Source: Chryseobacterium indologenes
GTDB taxonomy: Bacteria; Bacteroidota; Bacteroidia; Flavobacteriales; Weeksellaceae
Assembly (NCBI RefSeq): GCF_018362995.1
Contig: NZ_CP074372.1
Coordinates: forward strand, 2,666,001 to 2,730,000
Length of the DNA stretch: 64,000 nt
Direction of reading: 5' to 3'
Part shown: positions 46,027-55,017 of the stretch, one piece after another
How the letters are laid out: each line of letters starts with the position of its first letter
Numbering within the stretch: position 1 is the first letter of the stretch
Notes under the pieces: model-generated
Database searches by the model: none
Told to the model about the DNA's origin: nothing
The model's input: only the letters and a program-made list of their open reading frames with translations
Program-made: the position numbers and the translations under genes

Positions 46027-46686
46027 ATGAAAAAAGCATTTGAATTTCTCACCCATTTAAAAGAAAGTAACAATCGGGAATGGTTTGCCAGACACAAATC
46101 TGAATACGAAGCCATTCTAAAAGAAAACAAAGTTTTTTTTAATCAGATTTATAATGAACTCCAGGAGTATGACAACCTGAAAGGAATCCATATTTTCAGA
46201 ATTTACAAAGACGTTCGTTTTTCAAAAGATCAAACGCCGTATAAAACCAATTTCGGAGCTGGATATTCCCGTTCAAAACCAATGTTGAGAGGCGGATATT
46301 ATATTCAGCTGGAACCCGGCAACAGTTTTGTGGGAGGAGGATTTTGGAGTCCGGAAGCCAAAGATTTACTCCGTATCCGTAAAGAATTTGAAATCAGCAG
46401 CACAGAAATTGAAAAGATTACTTCAGACAAAACCTTCATTAAATATTTTGGTGAACTAAAAGGTGATTCTGTAAAAACAGCTCCGCGAGGTTTTGATAAA
46501 AATCATCCGGCAATAGATTTAATCAGGAAGAAGCAATTCCTGGTGATGCGGAAATTTACTGATAAGGAAGTTTTGTCAGATAACTTTCAGAAAGAAGTAC
46601 TTCTTACCTTATTGGCAATGCGTCCCTTTTTCGATTATATGAGTGAAGTACTTACTACTGATTTGAATGGGGAGCCTTTGTTCTAA
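46027..46686 (+). CDS. DUF2461 domain protein (TIGR02453 family)
   Basis: 219 residues from MKKAFEFLTHLKESNNREWF; a start at 45994 would overlap the preceding gene by 16 bp. ESNNREWFARHKSEYEAIL, RIYKDVRFSKDQTPYKTNFGA, and GGYYIQLEPGNSFVGGGFW are the defining motifs of this conserved but functionally unassigned family. The normal family length is about 220 residues, so it is complete. Confidence 0.92.
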   Translation: MKKAFEFLTHLKESNNREWFARHKSEYEAILKENKVFFNQIYNELQEYDNLKGIHIFRIYKDVRFSKDQTPYKTNFGAGYSRSKPMLRGGYYIQLEPGNSFVGGGFWSPEAKDLLRIRKEFEISSTEIEKITSDKTFIKYFGELKGDSVKTAPRGFDKNHPAIDLIRKKQFLVMRKFTDKEVLSDNFQKEVLLTLLAMRPFFDYMSEVLTTDLNGEPLF

Positions 46687-46813
46687 AGTTCAATATGAAA
46701 GTCAGGTAGAACTTTTAAAAGCAATTCAAACATTACAGTTTGCACAATAATATTCAGTACACAGAAAAAATCAGAGCCTTTTTTTTGTAATTTCCGCCAA
46801 TTAAAAACAACCC

Positions 46814-47782
46814 ATGAAAATAAAGATTCTTCTCTTTCTTTTATTCATCATCAATGCTGTCAAAGCACAAATCACGGAGAAAATAACCATTCCCAATGGC
46901 ATAGTTTATCATTATGTTGATGATAAAACAAATGAAAAAGTAAAAAAATCGTTTACAGAGAGCCTAACCCATACAACCAATTATGATATACTGGGAAATA
47001 ATTTAATTATAGGACCAACACTCTGGAAGAGATTTAAAAATATAGAAAACTTAAAAAATATTCCTGATAGCTTGACTTTCCATATAGATGATGTAGAAAT
47101 TGAAGGGAAAATGGCCAAAAAATTGGATGACTCAAAAAAGATATGGAATGAATTTAAAAAAGAAATTTCTGGAAATTATCAGATTAGAAAAGCCAATGAA
47201 GATGAATTAAAATATTATTGGTCTACCATTTCATTTGACATCGAAGAACCTTTATTCATTCTTCAAACTGAAAAGCAGCGGTATATTTTAAACTTTCTGA
47301 AAAAAAATCAGACATTATTCTGGTTGGATGAGTTTCCGCATAAAAATGCTTATAACAATCCTATTGACAACGGAACTTACACAACAGAAGGAACAATCAA
47401 AACCTATAAAAATGGCAATGAAGTATATGTTACCGATAAAGGAGACAGAGAAACTAAACTAGAGAAGGTCATATTTTTGACCGGTGATTCTGAATTAAAG
47501 GCGAATTCTTCCATTGAGGATATTAAGTCTGTTATTGATAAAACCAACAAAATTTTTGAGAATTTGTTTAAGGATTCTAAAAGTGAAGGAAAAATAATGG
47601 TTCAATTTGAATTGGGAAAAAAGAAAAACGACATTCAGTTTGCAGTTAAAGATGATCTGGATCTGGAAATCATGAAAGAATTTGAAAAACAGGTAAATAA
47701 AGAAAAGTATCCCAATTCTAAAAAAGAAATTATCAAGTTCCAGCTACTTTATAAGGTTAATTCTTACAACGAAACCGAATAA
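46814..47782 (+). CDS. Secreted protein of unknown function
   Basis: 322 residues. Signal peptide ending NAVKAQ. Middle region alternates charged helices (KMAKKLDDSKKIWNEFKKEI) with strands. The C-terminal third has IMVQFELGKKKNDIQFAVKD, a two-strand pattern reminiscent of TonB-C-like domains, which would fit VQFELG..., but the match is weak. Start is the only ATG before the signal peptide. Single transcription unit by spacing. Confidence 0.55.
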   Translation: MKIKILLFLLFIINAVKAQITEKITIPNGIVYHYVDDKTNEKVKKSFTESLTHTTNYDILGNNLIIGPTLWKRFKNIENLKNIPDSLTFHIDDVEIEGKMAKKLDDSKKIWNEFKKEISGNYQIRKANEDELKYYWSTISFDIEEPLFILQTEKQRYILNFLKKNQTLFWLDEFPHKNAYNNPIDNGTYTTEGTIKTYKNGNEVYVTDKGDRETKLEKVIFLTGDSELKANSSIEDIKSVIDKTNKIFENLFKDSKSEGKIMVQFELGKKKNDIQFAVKDDLDLEIMKEFEKQVNKEKYPNSKKEIIKFQLLYKVNSYNETE

Positions 47783-47850
47783 ACTTTCTTTTTATTCTAT
47801 TTTCCCTGTTTACTTATTTGTAATTTAGCCACTCAGAAAAAACAAAATCC

Positions 47851-48492
47851 ATGAAACTGTATATTTTATTTGTTCTTCTTTTTATTTCCAGCATAGTAAC
47901 TGCACAAGAAAAAGAATATCCATCCATCAAAAAAGGAGATTTTCCGGAAGGTATTTATATGACTTTGGAAGATGTTTTAAATAAAAAGCCTTCTTCAACC
48001 GAAGAGGTCTATTTCAAAGCCTGTGAAAAGTGTGATTCTCTTGATATGCCGGAAAAAGCATTCTTTTATTTCAAACAAAAAAATAAAAGAGTAAAAATTC
48101 CATTAGCTGTTTCGCATAAAGGAGAAATGTATTTTCAGACTTATCGAAAATATACCAATAAGAAAGACAATGGATATGATCCTGACCAGTATTCAAGATT
48201 TTGTAAAGTTTTGAATTATGGTAGATTTATTTATTTTGAAGAAAACATGAAAGGCTTATGGTCCAAGGCTTTTTTAGGAGCATTAAGTCCTCTTACCTAC
48301 TCTATCAATGGGAAAACCAAAGGAATTGTTTTAGATTTAGACAACAAGGAATTTAATATTCTGCAAGATTGTGATGATTTAAACGATTTCCTATCCCAAC
48401 ACGATATTCCTGAATTCCAATGTAATTCAGAAACCTTTACCATTGGAGATTTGAGAACAAAAATTGAAGAAATCAATCTGCCTTACCGCTAA
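47851..48492 (+). CDS. Secreted protein of unknown function
   Basis: 213 residues with a signal peptide ending IVTAQ. The sequence KKGDFPEGIYMTLEDVLNKKP near the mature start is a pattern I associate with Chryseobacterium proteins of unknown role ('F..GIY.T.EDFLNKKPS'). Two cysteines in KACEKCDSL could bind metal or form a disulfide. A good terminator follows. Confidence 0.6.
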   Translation: MKLYILFVLLFISSIVTAQEKEYPSIKKGDFPEGIYMTLEDVLNKKPSSTEEVYFKACEKCDSLDMPEKAFFYFKQKNKRVKIPLAVSHKGEMYFQTYRKYTNKKDNGYDPDQYSRFCKVLNYGRFIYFEENMKGLWSKAFLGALSPLTYSINGKTKGIVLDLDNKEFNILQDCDDLNDFLSQHDIPEFQCNSETFTIGDLRTKIEEINLPYR

Positions 48493-48513
48493 GCTGATGT
48501 TGACAATATATTG

Positions 48514-48545
48514 AAAGCCGTTCCGTTGTAAGAGCGGCTTTATTC
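48514..48545 (+). terminator. Intrinsic terminator after the 47851 gene
   Basis: Stem AAAGCCG...CGGCTTT with inner pairs, then a short T/A tract. Confidence 0.7.
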
Positions 48546-48565
48546 CTTTATAAAACTTTTAACCG

Positions 48566-49351
48566 ATGAAAAAATGTCTTCCAGTTTTTCTTTTATTTTT
48601 CTCCTGTCTGCTATGGTCACAAGAAATGATTTATCCTAAATATATTTACGGAAAAGATTTAAATAACATTCCTTTAGAAAAAACATCAGACATCTATTTT
48701 TTCATATACAGGCAAATACAGTACATAGGACAGCCTCAAAAAAATATTAAGCTTACCTACAATGACAATGAATCAAATAATAAAATTTTAGAAAAGAATT
48801 ACCAAAATAACGATTTCAAAGCTCTTAATCAAGAGCTTAATGAACGCCATTATAAAGATCTCCGAATTTTTGTGGATACATCTCAAAAAACACCATTAAT
48901 TAAAACATATACTGATACTACAAAAATATCATCTGCAGTCTATGAAGCTAAAATTGATAGCTTAAATGCTGGTTTAAAACTATCAAAAGAGATTCCATTG
49001 ATTATAAAGTATTACGATGGATTTCCTGTTACCATTTATAATATGGAAGAAAGGGAGCGCATAATTGGTTTTGGCAATAATGTAATACTAGAATTTGAAG
49101 GCTTAGATAAAAATCATCAATGGAAAAAAATAGATAACTTCAGAAGGTATACTTGCGGAGTAGGTATTCAATTTTTCGTTTTAAAACCCAAAGAAATTGC
49201 AACTGTATTTGAGCCTCGCTTAACGGGTAATTTTAAAACGAAATTCAGATACAGATTAGGAAATATCCTTTCTAATGAATTTGATGGAAGCATCAATGAT
49301 AAATATTTTGAACAAATAGACTTCAATCAAGAAAAAAAACAAGCCTCATGA
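48566..49351 (+). CDS. Secreted protein of unknown function
   Basis: 261 residues. Signal peptide ending LLWSQ. The body has no family I recognise; a segment near the end (YTCGVGIQFFVLKPKEIATVF, then FKTKFRYRLGN) is beta-rich and suggests an Ig-like or lipocalin-like C-terminal half. The stop overlaps the ATG of a tiny frame (ATGA), which may be the relic of a coupled downstream gene. Confidence 0.55.
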   Translation: MKKCLPVFLLFFSCLLWSQEMIYPKYIYGKDLNNIPLEKTSDIYFFIYRQIQYIGQPQKNIKLTYNDNESNNKILEKNYQNNDFKALNQELNERHYKDLRIFVDTSQKTPLIKTYTDTTKISSAVYEAKIDSLNAGLKLSKEIPLIIKYYDGFPVTIYNMEERERIIGFGNNVILEFEGLDKNHQWKKIDNFRRYTCGVGIQFFVLKPKEIATVFEPRLTGNFKTKFRYRLGNILSNEFDGSINDKYFEQIDFNQEKKQAS

Positions 49352-49458
49352 CATTCAGGGTTTCCTTACTCTTTCTTTTATTTTCTGTGAAAATAGCTGC
49401 CTGCAAATGCAATGATATTCCTATCTTTATTGTTATTTCCAACTCATACCTATCTTAA
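49348..49458 (+). pseudogene. 36-codon remnant with lipoprotein-like signal
   Basis: ATG overlaps the stop of the preceding gene by 4 bp. It encodes MTFRVSLLFLLFSVKIAACK and a few more residues, i.e. a plausible lipoprotein signal (IAAC) and then an early stop. Likely the 5' end of a deleted gene that was translationally coupled. Confidence 0.4.
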
Positions 49459-49461
49459 AAA

Positions 49462-50001
49462 ATGAAAAAAATAATACTAGACCTTGCCATTACATTAGAC
49501 GGATTTATTGAAGGACCCAATGGAGAAACCGACTGGTGTATCATGGATGATGATATGGATTTTGATGGTTTTCTTTCCGGCATAGACACGATCTTTTATG
49601 GAAGAGTAAGCTATGATGCATGGGGAAATTATCAACCGGAAGAAAATGCAGGAGTGGAAGAACAAAAACTTTGGGAAGCTGTTCATTCAAAAAATAAATT
49701 TGTCTTTTCCAGTCAAAACAGAGAAGATGAAAATGCCGTTTTCATCAGTTCTGATATTCTGGGAAAAGTTTCTGAAATAAAAGATCAGGGTGGAAAAGAC
49801 ATCTGGCTGTATGGAGGTGCAAGCCTTATTAAAACATTCATTCAGCACAATCTTATTGATACCTACAGAATATCCGTTCATCCGATTGCTTTAGGAAAAG
49901 GCAAACCTCTTTTTGAAGATGTAAAGGAAAGATTAAATTTAAAATTAGTCAAAACCAATGTTTTCAAATCCGGTGTAGTACAGCTTATTTACGAGGCTTA
50001 A
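49462..50001 (+). CDS. Dihydrofolate reductase family protein (RibD C-terminal-like)
   Basis: 179 residues. KIILDLAITLDGFIEGPNGE at the start, IDTIFYGRVSYDAW, KDIWLYGGASLIKTFIQHNL, and YRISVHPIALGKGKPLFED are signatures of the RibD-C/DHFR-like reductase family (YwjB/YyaP type). Such proteins bind NADPH; their substrates are mostly unknown and they are not true folate reductases. The next gene (VOC family) starts 18 bp later, so they may share a transcript. Confidence 0.92.
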   Translation: MKKIILDLAITLDGFIEGPNGETDWCIMDDDMDFDGFLSGIDTIFYGRVSYDAWGNYQPEENAGVEEQKLWEAVHSKNKFVFSSQNREDENAVFISSDILGKVSEIKDQGGKDIWLYGGASLIKTFIQHNLIDTYRISVHPIALGKGKPLFEDVKERLNLKLVKTNVFKSGVVQLIYEA

Positions 50002-50019
50002 CCTTAAAACAGCCACGAC

Positions 50020-50394
50020 ATGAATGCTAAGCTTGGAACTATTATTATGTATGTGAAAAATGTGCCGCTGCTCAGGAACTTCTATGTGGACCATTTTAAT
50101 TTGAAGGTGATTGAGGAAGACCCAACCTGGGTTTTGCTTGATGCCGGAGGTTCCCATATCGGACTCCATAAAATCGGAGATCAGTATCTTGAAAAAATAG
50201 AAGCCGGATATCTCTTCGACAACAATATCAAACTCGTTTTTGAAATTGACATTGATATAGAATCTGCAAGAAATGAACTGGTCTCAAAAAACATTCAGAT
50301 GAGAGAGAGCAAAACTTTTGAAAACTACCCTTTCTGGCTCTGCGACGGAACTGATCCGGAAGGAAATGTATTTCAGCTAAAGAGCAAAAAATAA
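50020..50394 (+). CDS. VOC (glyoxalase/bleomycin-resistance fold) family protein
   Basis: 124 residues. LGTIIMYVKNVPLLRNFYVD at the start and FWLCDGTDPEGNVFQLKSKK at the end define the paired beta-alpha-beta-beta-beta modules of the VOC fold. Conserved His and Glu positions (HIGLH; EGNVFQL) could bind a metal. The reaction is unknown; glyoxalase or resistance functions are both possible in this family. Confidence 0.88.
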   Translation: MNAKLGTIIMYVKNVPLLRNFYVDHFNLKVIEEDPTWVLLDAGGSHIGLHKIGDQYLEKIEAGYLFDNNIKLVFEIDIDIESARNELVSKNIQMRESKTFENYPFWLCDGTDPEGNVFQLKSKK

Positions 50395-50411
50395 AACTAC
50401 CCATCTGAACC

Positions 50412-50933
50412 ATGAAAAAAATAATTGCTGTAACCTGTCTTGTCTTAATCCTGAGCCTTTACAACTATCCTATTTTTGATGATAAAAAAATTACATTTGC
50501 TGTTATTTTTCTATGTTTTGTTGTGATCATATTTTCGGTAGCAAAACTTTATTCTCCTGTTGAAAAAGAGGATTATGATTCAGTTGAAAAAGAAATGGAC
50601 AGGCTGCATAATGATGACGGAATTTTTCAGTACACAGAAGACGGGTTTTACTTTAAACAAAAAAGTACAACAGAGTTTATACAATGGGATGAAATTATTT
50701 CAATATATTCTTTCCGTATTCCATCTCCATTCAGTGAAAGAAAACAATCCGGGCTGGAAATTATTACTGATAGAAAAAGCTATGAATTCGATTATACTAT
50801 AACATCTGGAATCGTAAAGCTTACCGATCAACTTTACAACTATCTTCCGGACCGGGTAGAAGATTCACCTATGGAGATAAATAATTTCGGTCTTGAAAAA
50901 ACAAAGTTGTATGAAAGAAAACCTTTACAGTAA
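50412..50933 (+). CDS. Small membrane protein with PH-like soluble domain
   Basis: 173 residues. Two N-terminal membrane segments (3-20 and 28-46), then a soluble part with FQYTEDGFYFKQKSTTEFIQWDEI (usual start of bacterial PH-like domains: 'F..T.DGF.....T..I.W.EI') and SGLEIITDRKSYEFDYTI. Function unknown. The following membrane protein starts 10 bp later, suggesting a pair. Confidence 0.6.
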   Translation: MKKIIAVTCLVLILSLYNYPIFDDKKITFAVIFLCFVVIIFSVAKLYSPVEKEDYDSVEKEMDRLHNDDGIFQYTEDGFYFKQKSTTEFIQWDEIISIYSFRIPSPFSERKQSGLEIITDRKSYEFDYTITSGIVKLTDQLYNYLPDRVEDSPMEINNFGLEKTKLYERKPLQ

Positions 50934-50943
50934 TCAATTAGAC

Positions 50944-51447
50944 ATGCCAACGATCATTGAAATAAAAAACAAAACCAATTGGCTAACTACCTTTATCACA
51001 AGTATTGGCTTAATTTTCATGTTTTTGATGGTACTCATCATCATCATTTTTGGGCTCCTGCAGTATAATGATTTTTTTGCACTTACCAGTTTATCTTCTA
51101 TAACTGCAGTTATAGTCTGCCTTTTTATTTTCTTCCTCTATATCTGGCTGTGGAATAATTTCGGAAAAACAGTTCTTACCATTGATCCCGAAACTTTAAC
51201 CATACAGTATAAAAACAAATTATTCACAAGTCCTAAAATCTATCTGAAAAAAGAAACAGATCGCTTTGAAACGAAAGATTTTAAGATCGAAAAACATCAA
51301 TTGGGAGTCCGCTACCATTTTTCAATAAGTGGTTCAACCTATTCTGTTATTCTCATACAAAAAGAAACCGAAACAAGAATCGTAAACTGGCTCACCAAAG
51401 ATAAAGCGGATGAAATTGCAGGTGAATTAAAAAAAATTTGGTATTAA
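50944..51447 (+). CDS. Small membrane protein of unknown function
   Basis: 167 residues from ATG 50944. Starts at 50893 or 50911 would overlap the previous gene and are not needed. Two membrane segments (about 15-37 and 47-72), followed by a soluble domain with TVLTIDPETLTIQYKNKLF and a YSVILIQKETETRIVNWLT strand-helix end. It shares the layout of the preceding gene and may be a distant paralog. Confidence 0.58.
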   Translation: MPTIIEIKNKTNWLTTFITSIGLIFMFLMVLIIIIFGLLQYNDFFALTSLSSITAVIVCLFIFFLYIWLWNNFGKTVLTIDPETLTIQYKNKLFTSPKIYLKKETDRFETKDFKIEKHQLGVRYHFSISGSTYSVILIQKETETRIVNWLTKDKADEIAGELKKIWY

Positions 51448-51521
51448 ATACAGATAACCAAAAATAGTTCATTAGTCATGTAATATTATCACACTTAAAA
51501 GTGTCTTATTAAAAAAAATCA

Positions 51522-53132
51522 ATGAAGTCTATTTTAACCTGCATTATGATATTGCTTGCAGCCAGTCCACTTTTTTCTCAGAAATCAGAAAAACTGGAAC
51601 AATTATTCTCCACTTATGAAAAAGCCGGTTTGTTCAGCGGTTCCGTTCTCATTGCCGAAAAAGGAAAAGTTATTTTTGAAAAAAGTTACGGCTACAGAAA
51701 TGCCCCTAAAAAACTAAAAAACACCAATAACAGCCTTTACCGGGTATTTTCTACCACAAAAATGTTCACTGCAACCGTTCTTTTTCAGTTAGAAGAACAG
51801 GGGAAATTATCTTTGAATGACAAACTTTCAAAATATTATCCCGATTTTCCGAAGGGAGACAGCATCACTTTAGCCAACCTGCTTTCGCATACATCAGGAA
51901 TTCCCAATGATACAAACTCTGAGTATACTGTAGATGAGGCAACATTTTTAAAGTATATTTCCGCAAAACCACTGAATTTCTCACCTGGTAAAGATTGGGA
52001 TTACTCTAATTCAGGATATTATATTCTCAGTTATATCATTAAAAAAGTGACAGGTCTGAATTATGATAAAGTGATAGAAAACAATATACTGAAACCCCTG
52101 AAAATGAATCACAGTGGGTTTAACTTCAATACTGTTACGGATGAAAATAAAGCATTTGGGTATGAGTTTTTATCCGATAACAGGTCAAACGAAGCATTAC
52201 GTTTCAAAACCGATCATCCTTTTGGGGCGGGAGCCATGTATTCTACAGTAGAAGACCTTTTTAAGTTCAATGAAGCGCTAAAGAATTACACCATTCTGAA
52301 AAAAGAAACGATAGATAAAGCTTTTACTCCTTATCTTAAGGATCATTATGGATTAGGTTTTCAGATTTCGACTGTTTTTGACAAAAAAAGAGTGGGTCAT
52401 GATGGTGGCGGACCTGGTTACAGGAGCAGGTATTACAGAATTCTGGAGGACGATATTTGTGTGATTGTCATTTCAAATTCAGAGCTTTCACACACAGATT
52501 TTATTTTTCCTCTGGTAGAAAAAATACTGTACAATAAGCCTTATACTATTCCAGCCATTGCAAAAGTGAGTACAGAGGATTTAAAAAAACTGGATGGGGT
52601 TTATTCCACTGAAAATTCAAACTTTTATATAAACAGTGCTGATGGGAAACTGATTTTTAAAGAAGGCAGTTATCCTAGAAATGCCTTGCTGCCATTAAGT
52701 AAAACATCATTTCAACTGGATGAAAAATTTACCTGTACATTTAAACCTGATCAAAACGGAAAAATAGATACTGTTGTCATTCATTTCTGGGATGGAACGG
52801 TGAAAACAGCAAAGAGAAATACCAATAATCCTACATGGGGAATTATCGGAAATGCTACTCCTAACGGCTGGGATGGAAAAGATATCCCACTGCAGACAAA
52901 TCCTGAAACTCCTAATATTTATTTTCTTAAAAACTATAAACTGAATAAAGGCAATTTAAAATTCAGATTTAATAGCGACTGGGGATACAGCCTCGGACTG
53001 AATAATGATAATAAAAGCATTGCCTTTGATGCTTATGATTTTCCCATCAATGAAGATGGTTCTTATGACATTGTACTCGATATGACCAATACGGTAAAAC
53101 CACAATTCAGCATCAAAAAATCAGTTCAATAA
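51522..53132 (+). CDS. Serine hydrolase, beta-lactamase/PBP4* family
   Basis: 536 residues. Signal peptide ending PLFSQ. The class C catalytic motifs are present: SxxK as STTK at 77-80, YSN in DWDYSNSGYYIL, and the third motif HDGG (in VGHDGGGPGYRSR). A C-terminal extension of ~180 residues adds beta-rich sequence (NPTWGIIGNATPNGWDGKDI and SIAFDAYDFPINEDGSYDI), like the SusE/SusF starch-binding-type outer membrane domains. It is probably a secreted peptidase or esterase rather than an antibiotic-hydrolysing enzyme. A terminator follows at 53170. Confidence 0.88.
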   Translation: MKSILTCIMILLAASPLFSQKSEKLEQLFSTYEKAGLFSGSVLIAEKGKVIFEKSYGYRNAPKKLKNTNNSLYRVFSTTKMFTATVLFQLEEQGKLSLNDKLSKYYPDFPKGDSITLANLLSHTSGIPNDTNSEYTVDEATFLKYISAKPLNFSPGKDWDYSNSGYYILSYIIKKVTGLNYDKVIENNILKPLKMNHSGFNFNTVTDENKAFGYEFLSDNRSNEALRFKTDHPFGAGAMYSTVEDLFKFNEALKNYTILKKETIDKAFTPYLKDHYGLGFQISTVFDKKRVGHDGGGPGYRSRYYRILEDDICVIVISNSELSHTDFIFPLVEKILYNKPYTIPAIAKVSTEDLKKLDGVYSTENSNFYINSADGKLIFKEGSYPRNALLPLSKTSFQLDEKFTCTFKPDQNGKIDTVVIHFWDGTVKTAKRNTNNPTWGIIGNATPNGWDGKDIPLQTNPETPNIYFLKNYKLNKGNLKFRFNSDWGYSLGLNNDNKSIAFDAYDFPINEDGSYDIVLDMTNTVKPQFSIKKSVQ

Positions 53133-53169
53133 AAACTTGCATTTACACCGTAAAAAATACATATTTTTC

Positions 53170-53198
53170 AACCACTCTAAAAATAGGGTGGTTTTTAT
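53170..53198 (+). terminator. Terminator of the serine hydrolase gene
   Basis: Stem AACCACTCT / AGGGTGGTT (with one G-T pair), then TTTATTTT. Confidence 0.75.
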
Positions 53199-53265
53199 TT
53201 TAAACATCCATTGATATTTTTTATTATTTTTATCTCACTCAAAATCAAACCACAAAATATAATCT

Positions 53266-53649
53266 ATGCCTCATTTTATTATAGATTGTTCGCAGGATAT
53301 TCTTCAGCTGAGAACGCCCGAAGAATTAATGGATGCCGTTTATGAAACAGCTGATGCAACTGGTCTTTCTGCTCCCAATGATATCAAAGTGAGGCTTCAG
53401 CCCTATCAGTATTACAGATTAGGAACAGGCAAGAAAAATTTTCTGCATGTCTTCGGATATATTATGGAAGGCCGTACTACTGAACAAAAAGCATATCTTT
53501 CCAGACAGATCAGCACCAGACTTTCTGAATTACTCACTGATATTTCCTTTCTTTCTGTGAATATCAATGATTTTGAAGCTGCAACTTACAGCAATAAAGC
53601 ACTCATTAATCCTGAAAATATAGATAAAGACCGGCATTTTGGATTATAA
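53266..53649 (+). CDS. 5-carboxymethyl-2-hydroxymuconate isomerase (CHMI) family protein
   Basis: 127 residues. MPHFIIDCSQDIL shows Pro2, the catalytic base of the tautomerase superfamily after Met removal. RLQPYQYYRLGTGKKNFLHV and GRTTEQKAYLSRQISTRL are typical of the CHMI (HpaF) group. Other genes of the homoprotocatechuate pathway are absent from the window, so this may act on another keto-enol substrate. Single gene. Confidence 0.88.
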   Translation: MPHFIIDCSQDILQLRTPEELMDAVYETADATGLSAPNDIKVRLQPYQYYRLGTGKKNFLHVFGYIMEGRTTEQKAYLSRQISTRLSELLTDISFLSVNINDFEAATYSNKALINPENIDKDRHFGL

Positions 53650-53681
53650 TTTTCTTACAACACCAACTAAATACTAATATT

Positions 53682-54185
53682 ATGAGCTTAAAAGCATTAG
53701 TCAACAAAAGCGTACAGTACAACAATTGGGTAGTCAACAAATATATTGACTGGTTATCCACAAAATCTGACGAACAGCTTAATCAGGAAACAATTTCAAG
53801 TTTTCCTACTATCCTAAAAACTTTACACCACATTTGGCAGACCCAGGAATATTGGTGGAACCACATTTCTGAAAAAAATGATTTTGATTTTACTAAAACT
53901 ACAGAAACCACAGACAAAGAAGATGTTTTCAATGCTATTAAAAACAATTCGCAAAAGCTGGTAGATTATGTGGAAAGTCTGTCTGAAGATGATCTTTCAA
54001 AGAATGTAAAGATAGAGTCTCAATGGTTTCAGTGTGACTTTTCAAAGTATGAATATATCCAGCACGCTATTCTTCACGGGACTTATCACAGAGGGCAAAT
54101 CGTAACGATGGGACGAAATATCGGAATAACAGATGCTCCGATGACCGATTTTAACTTCTGGAATATTTATAAAGACAAGCAATAA
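53682..54185 (+). CDS. DinB family protein
   Basis: 167 residues of a four-helix bundle. Metal-ligand histidines are visible: HH in LKTLHHIWQTQEYWWNH and the C-terminal pair in ILHGTYHRGQIV. DinB/YfiT-like proteins are putative metal-dependent enzymes, some of them thiol-S-transferases. The gene follows the CHMI gene by 32 bp and may be co-transcribed; no link between the two functions is known. Confidence 0.92.
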   Translation: MSLKALVNKSVQYNNWVVNKYIDWLSTKSDEQLNQETISSFPTILKTLHHIWQTQEYWWNHISEKNDFDFTKTTETTDKEDVFNAIKNNSQKLVDYVESLSEDDLSKNVKIESQWFQCDFSKYEYIQHAILHGTYHRGQIVTMGRNIGITDAPMTDFNFWNIYKDKQ

Positions 54186-54243
54186 AAGGTATATCTTTTC
54201 TATCACTTAAAAAGATAGCAATTTACAGTGTAACCCCATCATT

Positions 54244-55017
54244 ATGACCACTAAAACCATAGAACTCGATTTATTTCAGGAGAACATCAAACACCTTTCA
54301 ACTAATGAGCTCGGGAATTTTATTGCCATAACCTCTAAGAACAAAATTGTAATCTCCGGCACAGAAACACCATTAGAATTAGGAGTTGATATCTTAATGG
54401 CTAAAATCATTAATGAAGAAAAAATTTTAATTGTACTTCATCGTCCAACCTCAATAGAAAATGCTTTAATTATTGACTATACAGGAAAGCCCTATGTAAA
54501 ATTTAATATTGGTACTTCAATTAATGACATTAAGATAAATGGCAAAAAAATAATAGTATCGTATTTTGATGAAGGTGTTTTAAGAGGTGATAAACCTGAC
54601 TGTGATGCATTAGCAGTATTTAATCTTAATGGTGAACATGTTTTTGGTTTTAACTCAAGTAATTTACAAGACCAACTTATCGATTGCTATTGTGTTGCCA
54701 ATTTGGGAAATGGAAAAATAGTTTTTAATGGTTATGGAAATTTTCTGTTGCAGGAGTTGGATGTAAACAACTTTAATCTTGTCAGCTATAGAATTCCACC
54801 TGTATGCATAGGTGCTCAATCTGTATCTACCAATGCTGGAAATATTATATTTCATTCAACCTATAAAGACAAAACAAGTTTTTTTATTTGGAATCTTCAA
54901 TCAGACGAATTCTACCAATTGCATTCGGAATTTAAAAACCTTCACTCTACCGAGAATGGAATATTCTACCAAGTCAACAAAAAATCATTTACTATCATTA
55001 ACCCATTAGAATTATAA
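54244..55017 (+). CDS. Propeller-like protein of unknown function
   Basis: 257 residues, no signal peptide. Repeated strand-turn units (ILIVLHRPTSIENALIIDY, DALAVFNLNGEHVFGFN, GKIVFNGYGNFLLQELDVN, FFIWNLQSDEFYQLHSEF) look like blades of a beta-propeller. Function unknown. It directly borders the DnaA-box region. Confidence 0.58.
   Translation: MTTKTIELDLFQENIKHLSTNELGNFIAITSKNKIVISGTETPLELGVDILMAKIINEEKILIVLHRPTSIENALIIDYTGKPYVKFNIGTSINDIKINGKKIIVSYFDEGVLRGDKPDCDALAVFNLNGEHVFGFNSSNLQDQLIDCYCVANLGNGKIVFNGYGNFLLQELDVNNFNLVSYRIPPVCIGAQSVSTNAGNIIFHSTYKDKTSFFIWNLQSDEFYQLHSEFKNLHSTENGIFYQVNKKSFTIINPLEL

Noticed and set aside
51522..53132. Beta-lactamase resistance enzyme
   Set aside because: The SxxK and YSN motifs are general to class C-like serine hydrolases. 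The long C-terminal beta-rich extension and secretion signal fit a peptidase or esterase role better.
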